From an uncultured Sphingobium sp. (lineage in GTDB: Bacteria; Pseudomonadota; Alphaproteobacteria; Sphingomonadales; Sphingomonadaceae): a DNA stretch of 50,472 nt. The stretch's first letter is position 1; each line of letters starts with the position of its first letter. Shown one piece after another: positions 1-8,582 of this stretch. Location: contig CAMPHJ010000013.1 of assembly GCA_946885845.1 (NCBI GenBank), positions 1 to 50,472 of the forward strand. The letters run 5' to 3'. Made by a program: the position numbers and the translations under genes. The notes under the pieces were generated by a model. That model had not been told where the DNA came from and did no database searches. It was given only the letters and a program-made list of their open reading frames with translations.

Positions 1-430
1 AGCCCTCCACCACTTCGAGGCCCATCGCGCGAGCGGAGCCTTCGATGATCTTCGTCGCTGCGTCGATGTCGTTCGCGTTCAGGTCAACCATCTTGGCCTG
101 GGCGATTTCGGCGAGCTGCGACCGCTTGATCTGGGCGGCGACGACCTTGCCCGGTTCCTTGGAACCCGACTTCAGGTTAACCGCCTTCTTGATCAGATAG
201 GTGGCGGGCGGCTGCTTCGTAACGAAGCTGAACGAACGGTCCGCATAAACGGTGATGATGGTCGGCAGCGGCGTGCCCTTGTCCATCTTTTCCGTCGAGG
301 CGTTGAACGCCTTGCAGAATTCCATGATGTTCACACCGCGCTGACCCAGCGCCGGACCGATCGGCGGCGAGGGGTTGGCGGCTCCAGCGGGCACCTGGAG
401 CTTGATATAGCCCGTAATCTTCTTGGCCAT
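1..430 (-). CDS. rplK: 50S ribosomal protein L11 (stop codon cut by window edge)
   Basis: The protein begins [20 protein letters not shown] and contains [19 protein letters not shown], the classic L11 N-terminal domain that binds 23S rRNA and forms part of the factor-binding stalk base. The 430 bases hold 143 complete codons ending ...VVEG plus the first base (T) of the stop, and 143 aa is a usual L11 length, so essentially the whole protein is present. It lies downstream of nusG on the same strand, the usual secE-nusG-rplKAJL order. A 252-base gap holding an array of hairpins separates it from nusG, so transcription may be attenuated or restarted there. Confidence 0.97.
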   Translation of the reverse strand, partial: MAKKITGYIKLQVPAGAANPSPPIGPALGQRGVNIMEFCKAFNASTEKMDKGTPLPTIITVYADRSFSFVTKQPPATYLIKKAVNLKSGSKEPGKVVAAQIKRSQLAEIAQAKMVDLNANDIDAATKIIEGSARAMGLEVVEG

Positions 431-532
431 TTTCACTCACTCTGTTGCTGGCAGATTTGCGGGCAAATCCACCGGTTCAAGTTTAGCGGTCAAGCGGCAT
501 TCCGAAGAAAGCCTCCCGCACTGCATATATAT

Positions 533-676
533 CCTCGCCCCTTCAGGGGAGAGGACTAGGAGGTCTTAGCGGCTCGCCGCTTAGACCGATTTGGAGAGGG
601 GGTTAAGCCCTCTCCCGCTGCGACTAGGCGGCTGAGCCGCCAAGTCTCGCTGCCCTCTCCCGCTTGCGGGAGAGGG
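533..676. repeat. Array of five hairpins between nusG and rplK
   Basis: Five inverted repeats follow one another: 533-541/546-554 (CCTCGCCCC/GGGGAGAGG, one mismatch); 562-573/576-587 (GGTCTTAGCGGC/GCCGCTTAGACC, loop TC, one mismatch); 594-600/608-614 (GAGAGGG/CCCTCTC); 628-633/636-641 (GGCGGC/GCCGCC); and 653-676, a perfect CCCTCTCCCGC/GCGGGAGAGGG hairpin. The unit resembles a compound intergenic palindromic repeat. No U-tract follows the stems in the leftward direction, so a simple intrinsic terminator is not evident. Confidence 0.75.
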
Positions 677-682
677 AAATTC

Positions 683-1219
683 TTACTTCGACAGTTCGAC
701 CTGTTCGAAGTCCAGTTCGACTGGCGTCGCGCGGCCGAAGATCGACACGGACACCTTGACCCGGTTCTTTTCGAAATCCAGTTCTTCGACCGTGCCGTTG
801 AAGCTGGCGAAGGGACCGTCCAGCACCTTGACGCTGTCGCCGATTTCGTAATCGACGCTGACCTTGTGCTTCGGCGCGGCTTCAGCTTCCTTGCGGGCGC
901 CGAAATAGCGAGCTGCCTCGGTTTCGCTGATCGCCTGCGGTTTGCCGGAGGAACCGAGGAAACCCGTCACCTTCGGCGTGTTCTTGACGAGGTGATAGAT
1001 GTCGTCGTTCAACGCCAGCTTGGCAAGGACATAGCCAGGCATGAACTTGCGTTCGACCTGCACCTTCTTGCCGCGCTTAACCTCGGTCACGGTCTCGGTG
1101 GGGACTTCCACCTGCTCGACCAGTTGGGAGAGGCCCATGCGCTCGGCTTCGGACAGGATCGATTCCTTGACCTTGTTTTCGAAGCCCGAATAGGCGTGGA
1201 TGATGTACCAGCGCGCCAT
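683..1219 (-). CDS. nusG: Transcription termination/antitermination factor NusG
   Basis: The 178-residue protein has the NusG N-terminal (NGN) domain starting [20 protein letters not shown] and a C-terminal KOW domain around residues 125-178 ([20 protein letters not shown]). NusG binds RNA polymerase at the clamp, suppresses pausing, and links polymerase to Rho or to ribosomal protein S10. Length and domain order are normal. It follows secE by 81 bases and precedes rplK, the conserved arrangement in most bacteria. Confidence 0.97.
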   Translation of the reverse strand: MARWYIIHAYSGFENKVKESILSEAERMGLSQLVEQVEVPTETVTEVKRGKKVQVERKFMPGYVLAKLALNDDIYHLVKNTPKVTGFLGSSGKPQAISETEAARYFGARKEAEAAPKHKVSVDYEIGDSVKVLDGPFASFNGTVEELDFEKNRVKVSVSIFGRATPVELDFEQVELSK

Positions 1220-1300
1220 GTTACCGTCTCAAACTCCCGTCAGAGCAATTTCGAAGCCGGTCAAACCGGCTGGATCGGAAATCGCGCCACAAATAATCGT

Positions 1301-1507
1301 TCAGGCCTGATTGGCGGCGAACGCCAGCAGCCACTGAACAATCGCGCCGAAGAAGGTGTCGATGCCGAAGAAGAAGAGGCCCAGCACCGTCGTCATGATG
1401 GCGACCATGATTGCGGTCATCACCGTTTCGCGGCCGGTCGGCCATACGATCTTCGACGCCTCAGTCTTCACCTGATTGACGAATTCGCCCGGAGAAACCT
1501 TCGCCAT
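1301..1507 (-). CDS. secE: Preprotein translocase subunit SecE
   Basis: This 68-residue protein starts MAKVSPGEFVNQVKTEASKI, contains the SecE signature VWPTGRETVMT, and has one hydrophobic segment (about residues 28-55). It is the short, single-helix SecE of alphaproteobacteria that clamps the SecY channel. A longer reading begins 69 bases upstream, but its extra residues have no SecE character and the ATG at 1507 starts the conserved part. It sits between tRNA-Trp and nusG, which fixes its identity. Confidence 0.95.
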   Translation of the reverse strand: MAKVSPGEFVNQVKTEASKIVWPTGRETVMTAIMVAIMTTVLGLFFFGIDTFFGAIVQWLLAFAANQA

Positions 1508-1674
1508 CGTTGCCTCTAAACCTTCGAACCAAACACCAAAGCGCGAAGCAACAGTCCGCCCTCCCGATCCCGCCATGTCGGCGTCCGGGGGTGCGGCCGC
1601 TGGCTCCGCGACCCATCTTCGCTTTGCCGCCTAGCCCCGAACCCCTGAAAAATCAAGGATAAGCAGGCGCGACG

Positions 1675-1750
1675 TGGCAGGAGTGGAGGGACTCGAACCC
1701 CCGGCATTCGGTTTTGGAGACCGACGCTCTACCAGCTGAGCTACACTCCT
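1675..1750 (-). tRNA. tRNA-Trp (anticodon CCA)
   Basis: The 76-base gene folds as a cloverleaf: acceptor AGGAGTG/CACTCCT, D-arm containing AGCTCAGCTGGTAGAGC, anticodon loop CTCCAAA (anticodon CCA), and T-arm with GGTTCGAGTCC. Discriminator G and an encoded 3' CCA follow. tRNA-Trp directly upstream of secE-nusG is a widespread bacterial arrangement. Confidence 0.97.
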
Positions 1751-1818
1751 GTGCCGGCGAAGGACGGCGCTTTAGCGTGGCCTGCCGGGGAGGGCAAGGG
1801 AGATAATCGCGCCATCCG

Positions 1819-3042
1819 TCAAAGGAAAACGCCGCCCTTCATTATGCGGCGTGCACGGCCTTGCACGGGCATCCGGTCGAAGGGCGTGTTTCCTGCCTGC
1901 GCCGCCATTCTTTCCGAATCCACTATCCAGGGCGTATCGGGGTCGATGAAGATGAGATCCGCCGCGCTGCCCGGCGCGAAGCTGCCTGCATTGACGCCCA
2001 ATATCCTTGCCGGATTGGCGCTGAGCAGGGCCATGAGCCGGTTGAGCGATACATGCCCGTCGCGGACCAGGTTGAGCGACAGGGCCAGCAGCGTTTCGGC
2101 CCCCGCCATGCCGGGCGAGGCGTCCGCGAACGGCAGTCGCTTATCCTCCGGCCCTCTGGGATCATGGCTGGACGTAATCACGTCGACTGTTCCGTCCGCC
2201 ACTGCCGCGAGCGAGGCTTTTCGATCGTCCTCCGACCGCAGCGGCGGCGACATCAGCGCAAAGGTGCGGAAATCCGTGACGGCATTATCAGCCAGGAAGA
2301 GATAGGCGGGGCTGATGCCGCAGGTGACGTTCAGCCCTTCGGCTTTCGCGGCGCGGATCAGGTCGAAGCCCGCCTTTGTGGTGACGAGCCGGAAGTGGAT
2401 TGCCGCGCCGGTCACGCGCGCCAACATGATGTCGCGCGCGATCGCCATGGCTTCGGCGCAGGCTGGGGCATGGGGCAGGCCCAGGCGAGTGGCGGTTTCG
2501 CCGCTGGTGGCAACGGCTTTCCCGGTAAGTCCGCCATCTTCTGCATGGGTGATGACGGTCAGCCCCAGGCCCGACGCATAAGCAAGCACGCGCATCATCA
2601 CGCCGGAATCCGCGATCCATTGCCGCCCGGTGCCGACTGCCTTGGCCCCCGCAGCCTGCATCATGCCGATTTCGGCTAGTTCGGTCCCTTTCAGCGCGCG
2701 CGTCGCGGCGGCGATCGGGTGGACCCAGAAATCAGGTTTGCCCGCTCGCGTGGCTTGGCGGATCAGGCCCGATTCATCCAGGGGCGATGATTGATCGGGC
2801 ATCAGGGCCGCCCGGGTTATCCCGCCGAAGTGAAAGGCTGGCTTGTCGGTCGCAAAGACGCCCAGGTCGACCAGGCCAGGCGCAACCACCAGTCCCGCAG
2901 CGTCGATCCGATCCACGTCGTCCGGCACGGCGACATTACCCGCCGCTATGATATGATCGCCCTCGATCAGGATGACCCCGTCGGTGAGATCCTGACCGGC
3001 GGGATCGGCCAGCTTTCCGTTGACGATGGCGAGCTTGTTCAT
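1819..3042 (-). CDS. Dihydroorotase-like protein lacking the metal-binding HxH (PyrC' type)
   Basis: This 407-residue amidohydrolase-fold protein aligns in outline with class I dihydroorotases (APGLVD near residue 55; VITHAEDGG; AAIHFRLVTT; NPARILGV near the C terminus). The HxH expected after the PGLVD motif is replaced by LGV, and the usual TDHAPH active-site segment reads SSHDPR. It therefore looks catalytically dead. In Pseudomonas an inactive PyrC' encoded beside pyrB is needed structurally to assemble active aspartate transcarbamoylase, and the position 32 bases after pyrB suggests the same job here. ATG 3042 is chosen because GAGGAA precedes it; an in-frame ATG at 3084 would overlap pyrB. 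Confidence 0.88.
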   Translation of the reverse strand: MNKLAIVNGKLADPAGQDLTDGVILIEGDHIIAAGNVAVPDDVDRIDAAGLVVAPGLVDLGVFATDKPAFHFGGITRAALMPDQSSPLDESGLIRQATRAGKPDFWVHPIAAATRALKGTELAEIGMMQAAGAKAVGTGRQWIADSGVMMRVLAYASGLGLTVITHAEDGGLTGKAVATSGETATRLGLPHAPACAEAMAIARDIMLARVTGAAIHFRLVTTKAGFDLIRAAKAEGLNVTCGISPAYLFLADNAVTDFRTFALMSPPLRSEDDRKASLAAVADGTVDVITSSHDPRGPEDKRLPFADASPGMAGAETLLALSLNLVRDGHVSLNRLMALLSANPARILGVNAGSFAPGSAADLIFIDPDTPWIVDSERMAAQAGNTPFDRMPVQGRARRIMKGGVFL

Positions 3043-3074
3043 GCCCAAGGATTCCTCGTTATTGGCCGGGATGT

Positions 3075-4070
3075 TCAAGACCATCCCTCCACTCCGCGCG
3101 CGTTGCGGGTCAGCACATCCAGGCATGCCATACGGATCGCGACACCCATTTCGACCTGTTCCGTGATGGCCGATCGTTCAGGATGGTCCGCCACGACGCT
3201 GGAGATTTCGACCCCCCGGTTCATCGGGCCAGGGTGCATCACCAGGGCGTCCGGCTTGGCGATCGCGAGCCGTTCAGGCGTCAGGCCGTAGAGCATATGA
3301 TATTCGCGCGGCGAGGGGATGAACGCTCCGTCCATCCGCTCATTTTGAAGGCGCAACATCATCACCACGTCAGCGCCATCCAGTCCGTCGTCCATGCGGT
3401 AGAAAGGCGTCGCGCCCAGCATCTCCACCTCTGGCGGCATCAGTGTCGGGGGAGCGACCGCCCGCACCTGAGCGCCGAGCGCGGCAAGGCAAAGCATGTT
3501 GGATCGGGCGACCCGGCTGTGCAGCACATCGCCGCAGATCGCGACGATCAACCCTTCAAATCCTCCCTTGCGCCGACGGATGGTCAGCGCGTCGAGCAAT
3601 GCCTGGGTCGGGTGCTGGTGCCAGCCGTCGCCTGCATTGAGCACGGGGCAGTCCACCTTGTCCGCGATCAGTGCCACCGCGCCGGAACTCGCATGGCGAA
3701 TGACGATCACGTCGGCAGCCATCGCGTTCAGCGTCATCGCGGTGTCGATCAGGGTTTCGCCCTTCTTCACGCTCGACTGGCTGGCGTGCATGTTCACGAC
3801 ATCTGCGCCCAGCCGCTTGCCCGCGATCTCAAACGACAGCAGCGTGCGCGTGCTGTTTTCGAAAAACGCGTTGATCTGCGTCATCCCTGCCAGCCGGTCA
3901 TCATGTTTGCGGGCATTGTCGCGATTGGTCTTTGCCCAATGTTCCGCCTCATCGAGCAAGAAGCGGATTTCCCACGGCTTCAGGTCCGCGATGGAAAGCA
4001 GATGCCGATGCGGAAACGGCGCCCGACCGGTCAAGTCAGGCGAGGCGGATGGAACGGTGATGTCGGGCAT
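3075..4070 (-). CDS. pyrB: Aspartate carbamoyltransferase catalytic subunit
   Basis: The 331-residue protein joins carbamoyl phosphate and aspartate in the first committed step of pyrimidine synthesis. It has the carbamoyl-phosphate loop [13 protein letters not shown], the SSVKKGET loop, and [20 protein letters not shown], and ends normally with [11 protein letters not shown]. The open frame continues upstream of ATG 4070, but residues before [10 protein letters not shown] lack family similarity and the length is right from this start. It is the first gene of a pyrB-pyrC' unit, divergent from the DUF488 gene with about 105 bases between starts. Confidence 0.96.
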   Translation of the reverse strand: MPDITVPSASPDLTGRAPFPHRHLLSIADLKPWEIRFLLDEAEHWAKTNRDNARKHDDRLAGMTQINAFFENSTRTLLSFEIAGKRLGADVVNMHASQSSVKKGETLIDTAMTLNAMAADVIVIRHASSGAVALIADKVDCPVLNAGDGWHQHPTQALLDALTIRRRKGGFEGLIVAICGDVLHSRVARSNMLCLAALGAQVRAVAPPTLMPPEVEMLGATPFYRMDDGLDGADVVMMLRLQNERMDGAFIPSPREYHMLYGLTPERLAIAKPDALVMHPGPMNRGVEISSVVADHPERSAITEQVEMGVAIRMACLDVLTRNARGVEGWS

Positions 4071-4175
4071 GAACGGACCCTTTAAGCGAGGGCGAGAAAG
4101 AGGGCAAGATCGACGGGGATTGTTGAGCGGAAGACCCGATGTTGGAAAGTCGTTCGCCCTTCCTATGTTTGCTGG

Positions 4176-4607
4176 ATGCGGATTTTCACGATTGGATATG
4201 AGGGCGCGACCCAGGCGGAGGTCATCGCCGCTCTGCAGGAGGCCGGAGTGACGCTGCTGGCCGACGTGAGGGCGGTGCCATTGTCCCGGCGGCCCGGCTT
4301 TTCGAAGAATATTCTGGCGGCCGGGCTTCGCGAGGCGGACATCGACTATGTGGGCTTGAAAGCGTTGGGAACGCCGCCTGCGGGCCGGGAGGCTGCGCGC
4401 AAGGGCGATCATGTGAAGCTGCGGCAGATTTATGCAGCGCAGCTCGATCTGCCGGAGGCGGTGGTAGCGTCCGAGCAGCTTCGGGAGATGGCGGCTGAGC
4501 GACCGACTGCGCTCTTGTGTTTTGAACGGGAGGCTAGCGCCTGTCATCGGTCGCTTTTACTGGAAATGCTGTTTGCGGAGGACGAGCGGGTCGATCTTAA
4601 TCCCTGA
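4176..4607 (+). CDS. DUF488 family protein
   Basis: The 143-residue protein opens [21 protein letters not shown], the characteristic start of the DUF488 family. It also carries the family features [18 protein letters not shown] and, near the end, [16 protein letters not shown] with a Cys and His pair. The biochemical function is not established. It is transcribed alone, divergently from pyrB, and converges on the TIGR02186 gene with only 3 bases between stops. Confidence 0.88.
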   Translation: MRIFTIGYEGATQAEVIAALQEAGVTLLADVRAVPLSRRPGFSKNILAAGLREADIDYVGLKALGTPPAGREAARKGDHVKLRQIYAAQLDLPEAVVASEQLREMAAERPTALLCFEREASACHRSLLLEMLFAEDERVDLNP

Positions 4608-4610
4608 GGC

Positions 4611-5375
4611 CTAGAACCGGCGTGCGATCGCTCCGGCGGCCCAGCCCATTCCGACCGCCAGAGCTATGGCGGTCAGGCCATATAGAAACGGCCACTGCTC
4701 CGCCGCCACCGCCATGAACTGTTCAAAACCGGATTTGCGGATGGTGATGTCCCGGACTGCGGCGGCTACAACGCGGCCATCCTGCACCAGGAATGTTTCG
4801 GCAGTGTAGTCGCCCACAATGACCCTTGCCGACAAGGGTAACCGGGCGCGGTACAGAACGCCCCCGGTGATTTCCACCGTGCCAGCACGCTCGACATACA
4901 GCCCGGCGCGTTCCCTAAGGTCGATCAGCCCCGCCTGGAACCGATCGAGTTCCGCGCTTTCGTTGAGAGAGGAGGGGGATAGCTGGAGCTTTTCCACGCC
5001 CATTTCGTAAATCGCGGCGGTGCGCTGGTCCACGACCTGTTCGATGGGGCGGGAGGACGCCATCGCGTAAAAACTGGGTGCGGACCGGAAGCGGGCTGTG
5101 TCTGCATTGATCCAGATGCCAGCCACTTTCTGCTTTTCACGTATCGTGATCGATTGGTCGGGACCTTTCAGGACGACCAGAATATCGGCGGGCTTTTTGG
5201 GTTGCCGCCCATCAGGGTAGACGATGGCCCCAAATAGCAGCAGGTCCGCACCGGTGAAGCTGTACTGAATTTCCACTTCGCGCTGCGATACGTCGGGCAC
5301 CAATATGGGCTGGTCCGCGGCGCTCAGCAACAGCAGCGCTGGCCCGAGCCATAGTGGACGCATGCGGTCGTTCAA
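4611..5375 (-). CDS. TIGR02186-type membrane-anchored protein
   Basis: The 254-residue protein has an N-terminal signal sequence (MRPLWLGPALLLLSAADQ), a long extracytoplasmic beta-rich part (about 25-215), and one C-terminal membrane helix (about 225-247), matching the alphaproteobacterial TIGR02186 family. The first possible start is TTG 5375, overlapping the TGA of the upstream transporter gene as TTGA. The ATG four codons later (5363) begins the signal peptide cleanly and may be the true start. The tight overlap with a TauE/SafE permease suggests a shared transport complex; the substrate is unknown. Confidence 0.82.
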   Translation of the reverse strand: MNDRMRPLWLGPALLLLSAADQPILVPDVSQREVEIQYSFTGADLLLFGAIVYPDGRQPKKPADILVVLKGPDQSITIREKQKVAGIWINADTARFRSAPSFYAMASSRPIEQVVDQRTAAIYEMGVEKLQLSPSSLNESAELDRFQAGLIDLRERAGLYVERAGTVEITGGVLYRARLPLSARVIVGDYTAETFLVQDGRVVAAAVRDITIRKSGFEQFMAVAAEQWPFLYGLTAIALAVGMGWAAGAIARRF

Positions 5376-6286
5376 TTGACTTCGACCGTATAGATTTCAT
5401 CTGGCCGGAATCCCAGACCCAGCGCCATGCGCGCAGCCACCAGAAGGACGATCGAGGCGAGAAGAATCCGCAAATATTCGGGCCGCACTTTCATGGAAAT
5501 GCGCGTGCCGATCTGCGCGCCCGTGACGCTGCCGATCAGCAACAGCAGCGCGAGCACCAGATCGACCGCCTTCGTTGTCATGGCATGCATCATCGTCGTC
5601 GCCATGGTCACGAACAAAATCTGAAACAGGGACGTGCCAACCACCGATTGGGTCGTCATCCCCAGAAGATAGAGCATGGCGGGCACCAGGATGAAGCCGC
5701 CGCCCACGCCCAGCAACATCGTCAATATGCCCGTGGCCATACCGAGCAGCAGCGGCGCTAGCGGAGAAATATACAGGCCCGAACGGTAGAAGCGCCAACG
5801 CATCGGTAATGCTGAAACGAGCGGATGATGACGCCGCTTGCGCGCTGCTGGCCGCTTTCCGGTCTTGAGCGCGATGAGCGCCTGAATAGATTCCTTCGCC
5901 ATCAGCATTCCGATGCCACCCAGCATCAGGACATAGAGAATGCCGATCATGGTATCGATCTGGCCCAGGGCCTGGAACAGGCGAAACAGGAAAACACCGA
6001 TCACCGCTCCGACAATGCCGCCGGCGGTCAACACGCCGCCCATGCGCACATCCACCGTTCCCCGCGCCATGTGCGTAAACACGCCAGAGACACTTGCGCC
6101 GGTCACCTGGCTTGCGGCGGAAGCTGCGGCCACCGTCGGCGGGATGCCATAGAAGATGAGGAGCGGCGTTGTCAGGAAACCGCCGCCCACGCCGAACATG
6201 CCCGACAACAGGCCGACCACGCCACCCAGGGCGATGATCACCAGTGCGTTGACCGACAGGTTGGCGACGGGGAGGTAAAGATCCAT
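5372..6286 (-). CDS. TauE/SafE family sulfite/organosulfonate exporter-type permease
   Basis: The 304-residue integral membrane protein has about eight hydrophobic segments arranged as an internal repeat. Each half carries the family's glycine motif, GMFGVGGGF near residue 30 and MLLGVGGGF near residue 195. TauE/SafE proteins export sulfite or sulfur-containing organic anions, but the substrate here cannot be assigned. A positively charged cytoplasmic loop (KTGKRPAARKRRHH, about residues 143-156) separates the halves. Its stop overlaps the next gene's possible TTG start, so the pair is probably translationally coupled. Confidence 0.9.
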   Translation of the reverse strand: MDLYLPVANLSVNALVIIALGGVVGLLSGMFGVGGGFLTTPLLIFYGIPPTVAAASAASQVTGASVSGVFTHMARGTVDVRMGGVLTAGGIVGAVIGVFLFRLFQALGQIDTMIGILYVLMLGGIGMLMAKESIQALIALKTGKRPAARKRRHHPLVSALPMRWRFYRSGLYISPLAPLLLGMATGILTMLLGVGGGFILVPAMLYLLGMTTQSVVGTSLFQILFVTMATTMMHAMTTKAVDLVLALLLLIGSVTGAQIGTRISMKVRPEYLRILLASIVLLVAARMALGLGFRPDEIYTVEVN

Positions 6287-6343
6287 TGAGCCATGGAGTT
6301 AAGCCCAATGCGCGGCGAGATAAAGGCGGTGCGCGTCAGATGA

Positions 6344-7384
6344 TCAAAAATCAGCACCCAGGGTCACGGCCAGGCCGGATGGTGGAGCGGCGTGACCGGC
6401 AACGCGCGATCGCCATTCCAGGCTCAAACGGGTGGCCAACCGCGGTAACGGCAGTCGCAGCTGTATTTCGGGCCCTATGTCCAGCCTTTCGACGCTGGGT
6501 TGCGCGCCTCCTGAAATGCTGGCCCCCAGCTTGAGAGGTGACTTCGCAATCGGGGTCAGGAGCGAAAACTTGCCGTCGGCAAACAGATCGCGTGCCCGAA
6601 AGCCGACCACGCCGCCCTGAGCATAAGCCTCAGCTTCCAATCCGGGCAGAAGCTGCGTCGGTCTAAATCCCCCGACGGCCAGCAGGGCATTGGCGTCCCG
6701 CGCGCCCCGGCCCGCCGCGATCCTGCGTTCCGCTGCAAATGTAATTGATAACGTCCTGATCGGTTGCCAGCTGACGCCCAAGGCCGACTCAGGTGAGGCA
6801 GGGCTGTTCAGCGCGGCGCTGAAACGTCCATATGCCGTGATGCGACCCTGCGCGTGAGGCGTGAGATCATAGTCCAGTCGCATGCCCGCCTGCGATCCGC
6901 CCAACCGACCTATGGGTGTGGCATCCGCTGACGTGGAACTCCCTTCGCGCCACAGCGTCCATGCGCTGCCCCGCCATCTGGTGCTTTGACCGGGATTTGC
7001 GGATGCAGCCGAAATGCCGGGTGGAAGGGCCGGTGAAGGGATGAAGGCATCGCCTGGGCTGGCATCATGATATGCCAGAAAACTGCTTTGAACCGCTGTT
7101 GGAACGGGCAGCGATGATCGACGGCGGAGTCTTATTGGCTTGGTCGACAGTGCATCCAGCAAAAGAGGATGTTGTCGTTGGTGGAGAAGAGGGATCGCGT
7201 TACGCGACGCTATATGCCGGAATGTTCCGTTCATCCCGGCAAATGATGGGTTCCGTGTGTCGGGTGCAGGGCTGACGGGCGGGTCCAGCCCTTCATTCAT
7301 CGCGCTGAAGAAACGGACCGCCGCCCAACTGCTCATCAGCAGGACAAAGAAGCGAACCGGGCGACCGCTATTATTTGTTCTCAT
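6344..7384 (-). CDS. Outer-membrane-type protein resembling the NfrA C-terminal domain
   Basis: The 346-residue protein has a hydrophobic N-terminal segment (VRFFVLLMSSWAAVRFFSA), a Pro/Ser-rich linker, and a C-terminal half (about 180-346) of alternating strands ending in Phe. This looks like a beta-barrel and resembles the C-terminal domain of phage N4 adsorption protein A (segments such as TLSITFAAERRIAAGR and ANALLAVGGFR). It follows the interrupted NfrB-like gene by 7 bases, so the two were probably one operon for glycan synthesis and export. AAGGTCCGC precedes ATG 7384. Loss of the upstream promoter by prophage insertion may silence it. Family assignment is moderate. Confidence 0.62.
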   Translation of the reverse strand: MRTNNSGRPVRFFVLLMSSWAAVRFFSAMNEGLDPPVSPAPDTRNPSFAGMNGTFRHIASRNAIPLLHQRQHPLLLDALSTKPIRLRRRSSLPVPTAVQSSFLAYHDASPGDAFIPSPALPPGISAASANPGQSTRWRGSAWTLWREGSSTSADATPIGRLGGSQAGMRLDYDLTPHAQGRITAYGRFSAALNSPASPESALGVSWQPIRTLSITFAAERRIAAGRGARDANALLAVGGFRPTQLLPGLEAEAYAQGGVVGFRARDLFADGKFSLLTPIAKSPLKLGASISGGAQPSVERLDIGPEIQLRLPLPRLATRLSLEWRSRVAGHAAPPSGLAVTLGADF

Positions 7385-7391
7385 GCGGACC

Positions 7392-8123
7392 TTATATTGG
7401 TGGGAAGCGGTGCTGTGTCTTTTCCCAAACCAGCGATTTGCCGAACAGCGAATCGAGATAGCGGGAAACGGCGCGCCGGGCCGCAAACAAGGAGATTAAA
7501 TTGGCCAGGAAGGTTCGGGGAATTGCGCCTAATCCATAGCGCCAGCCATAATCCCGGCTGACAAAGGCGACGCGCATGGCAACGCGCCAGGATAAGAAGG
7601 CGAAGTTCAGCCAGAGAAGCAGTTCGACGGTTGGAGAAGGTCGATAGGCGTCCCCCAAGCCGAACCAGGCCCCGACCTGAAGAATCCACCAAAGCAGAAA
7701 TGCGATATAGGCGGCAAACAGGATGAAGGCGGCCAGTGCAGCACGCCGATCGCGAATTCGCATCCACCATTCGGTGGGTCCGCCCTGCCAACCCATCCGG
7801 TCCCATCCCGCTAACGAAATCCCGATGATCCAACGCGCTTTCTGCCGAACGGCGGCGTGCAGGCTGTCAGGGAAATATTCCCGAGTGGCGACCAGTTGTC
7901 CGTCGCTGTCGCGCATGCGGATGAAAACGCCGCGACCGCCCATGTCGGCAATACGCAGGCCAACCTCATAATCTTCTGTGAGGGAAGCGGGATCGAACGG
8001 ACCGCCATTGCCCGGATCGACCATTTTTTCCAAAATGTCGCGGTCAAAGGCGCAGGCTACTCCGGCCGAAGGCATGGAAGCTCCCATCGCTTCGCGGACA
8101 GTCAGGGACTTTCCGTGGCTTTC
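7392..8123 (-). pseudogene. NfrB-like glycosyltransferase, 3' half, interrupted by the prophage
   Basis: Reading leftward from 8123, the frame ESHGKSLTVREAMGAS continues into MPSAGVACAFDRDILEKM, LTEDYEVGLRI and QKARWIIGISL (GT2 features), then multiple membrane helices to the stop at 7392. This is the C-terminal half of an inner-membrane processive glycosyltransferase like NfrB, which in E. coli makes the glycan receptor of phage N4. Upstream of 8123 the frame hits TGA at once and family similarity ends. The preceding residues (...HYCDEFAE) are found at 50422-50470. A 231-aa product could start at the internal ATG 8087 but would lack the N-terminal catalytic part. Confidence 0.9.
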
Positions 8124-8148
8124 CCGTCATCGGGCGCTGGCGTAGTTG
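8114..8148. other. attL (left prophage junction)
   Basis: The host glycosyltransferase frame ends at the shared core ctttc (8119-8123). The same core, with cgtg five bases upstream, recurs at 50413-50422. The phage arm tggcgtagttg (8138-8148) is the inverted partner (9 of 11 bases) of caattacgcta at 50396-50406. The two arms lie 15.5 bases from the centre of the TC dinucleotide 8122-8123. A short core, no tRNA target and symmetric arms are typical of large serine integrases. Confidence 0.88.
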
Positions 8149-8306
8149 GGCTGTACCCATTTGCGTCCAGCTGAGCCGACAAATGTTTATTTACATCTGT
8201 GACGCATTATATACCCTCGTAATTGGGAACCCAGACCGGCGCGTTTGAGTCTAATAATGGACTTGACGGGAGAGGTTTAAGCCGTAATGGGCCACCGCAC
8301 GGAGAC

Positions 8307-8522
8307 ATGAGCATGGATAGACTGCAAATCGCACTTCGCCAGCTCGCAGATAATGTGGGCGGTTTCGACAACATCAAGCTGTTGCTTAGCGGTGGAGCTG
8401 AGATGTCGCGCGAACATGTGACCAATCACATTGAAGCGATCGCTAGCGGATTAGCTGACGGCAGCATCGCGCCTCGGAGCTTAAACGAAGCTTCTCTAAG
8501 AGACGCTGTATTTCCCGTGTAA
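8307..8522 (+). CDS. Small hypothetical protein
   Basis: The 71-residue protein (MSMDRLQIALRQLADNVGGF...) is predicted to be mostly helical and matches no family I recognise. GGAG lies just before the ATG at 8307 and 8 bases before a second in-frame ATG at 8313, so 8313 is the better-spaced start. It is the first gene inside attL and ends shortly before a terminator-like hairpin. Its codons are more AT-rich than those of the phage structural genes, fitting an accessory (moron) gene. Confidence 0.6.
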   Translation: MSMDRLQIALRQLADNVGGFDNIKLLLSGGAEMSREHVTNHIEAIASGLADGSIAPRSLNEASLRDAVFPV

Positions 8523-8554
8523 AACGGGTTGACGAACGAAATAAAAGCTAGTTA

Positions 8555-8580
8555 GGCCCCCGGACTCGCGTTTGGGGGCC
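8555..8580 (+). terminator. Terminator-like hairpin
   Basis: GGCCCCC (8555-8561) pairs with GGGGGCC (8574-8580) around a 12-base loop, just after the stop of the 8307-8522 gene and 3 bases before the next ATG. The T-run is weak (TTATG), so it may only attenuate. Confidence 0.5.
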
Positions 8581-8582
8581 TT

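Noticed and set aside
866..1519. Long rightward frame across nusG and secE
   Set aside because: It is antisense to two certain essential genes and has Arg/His-rich, non-protein-like composition.
1675..1750. tRNA-Trp as the prophage attachment site
   Set aside because: The gene is intact, lies over 6 kb from the junction and no matching fragment occurs at the right end; the split glycosyltransferase explains the ends.
5397..6308. 303-residue leftward frame overlapping the TauE/SafE gene
   Set aside because: It is another frame of the same gene with Arg/Gly/His-rich composition; the TauE/SafE frame shows clear membrane segments and motifs.
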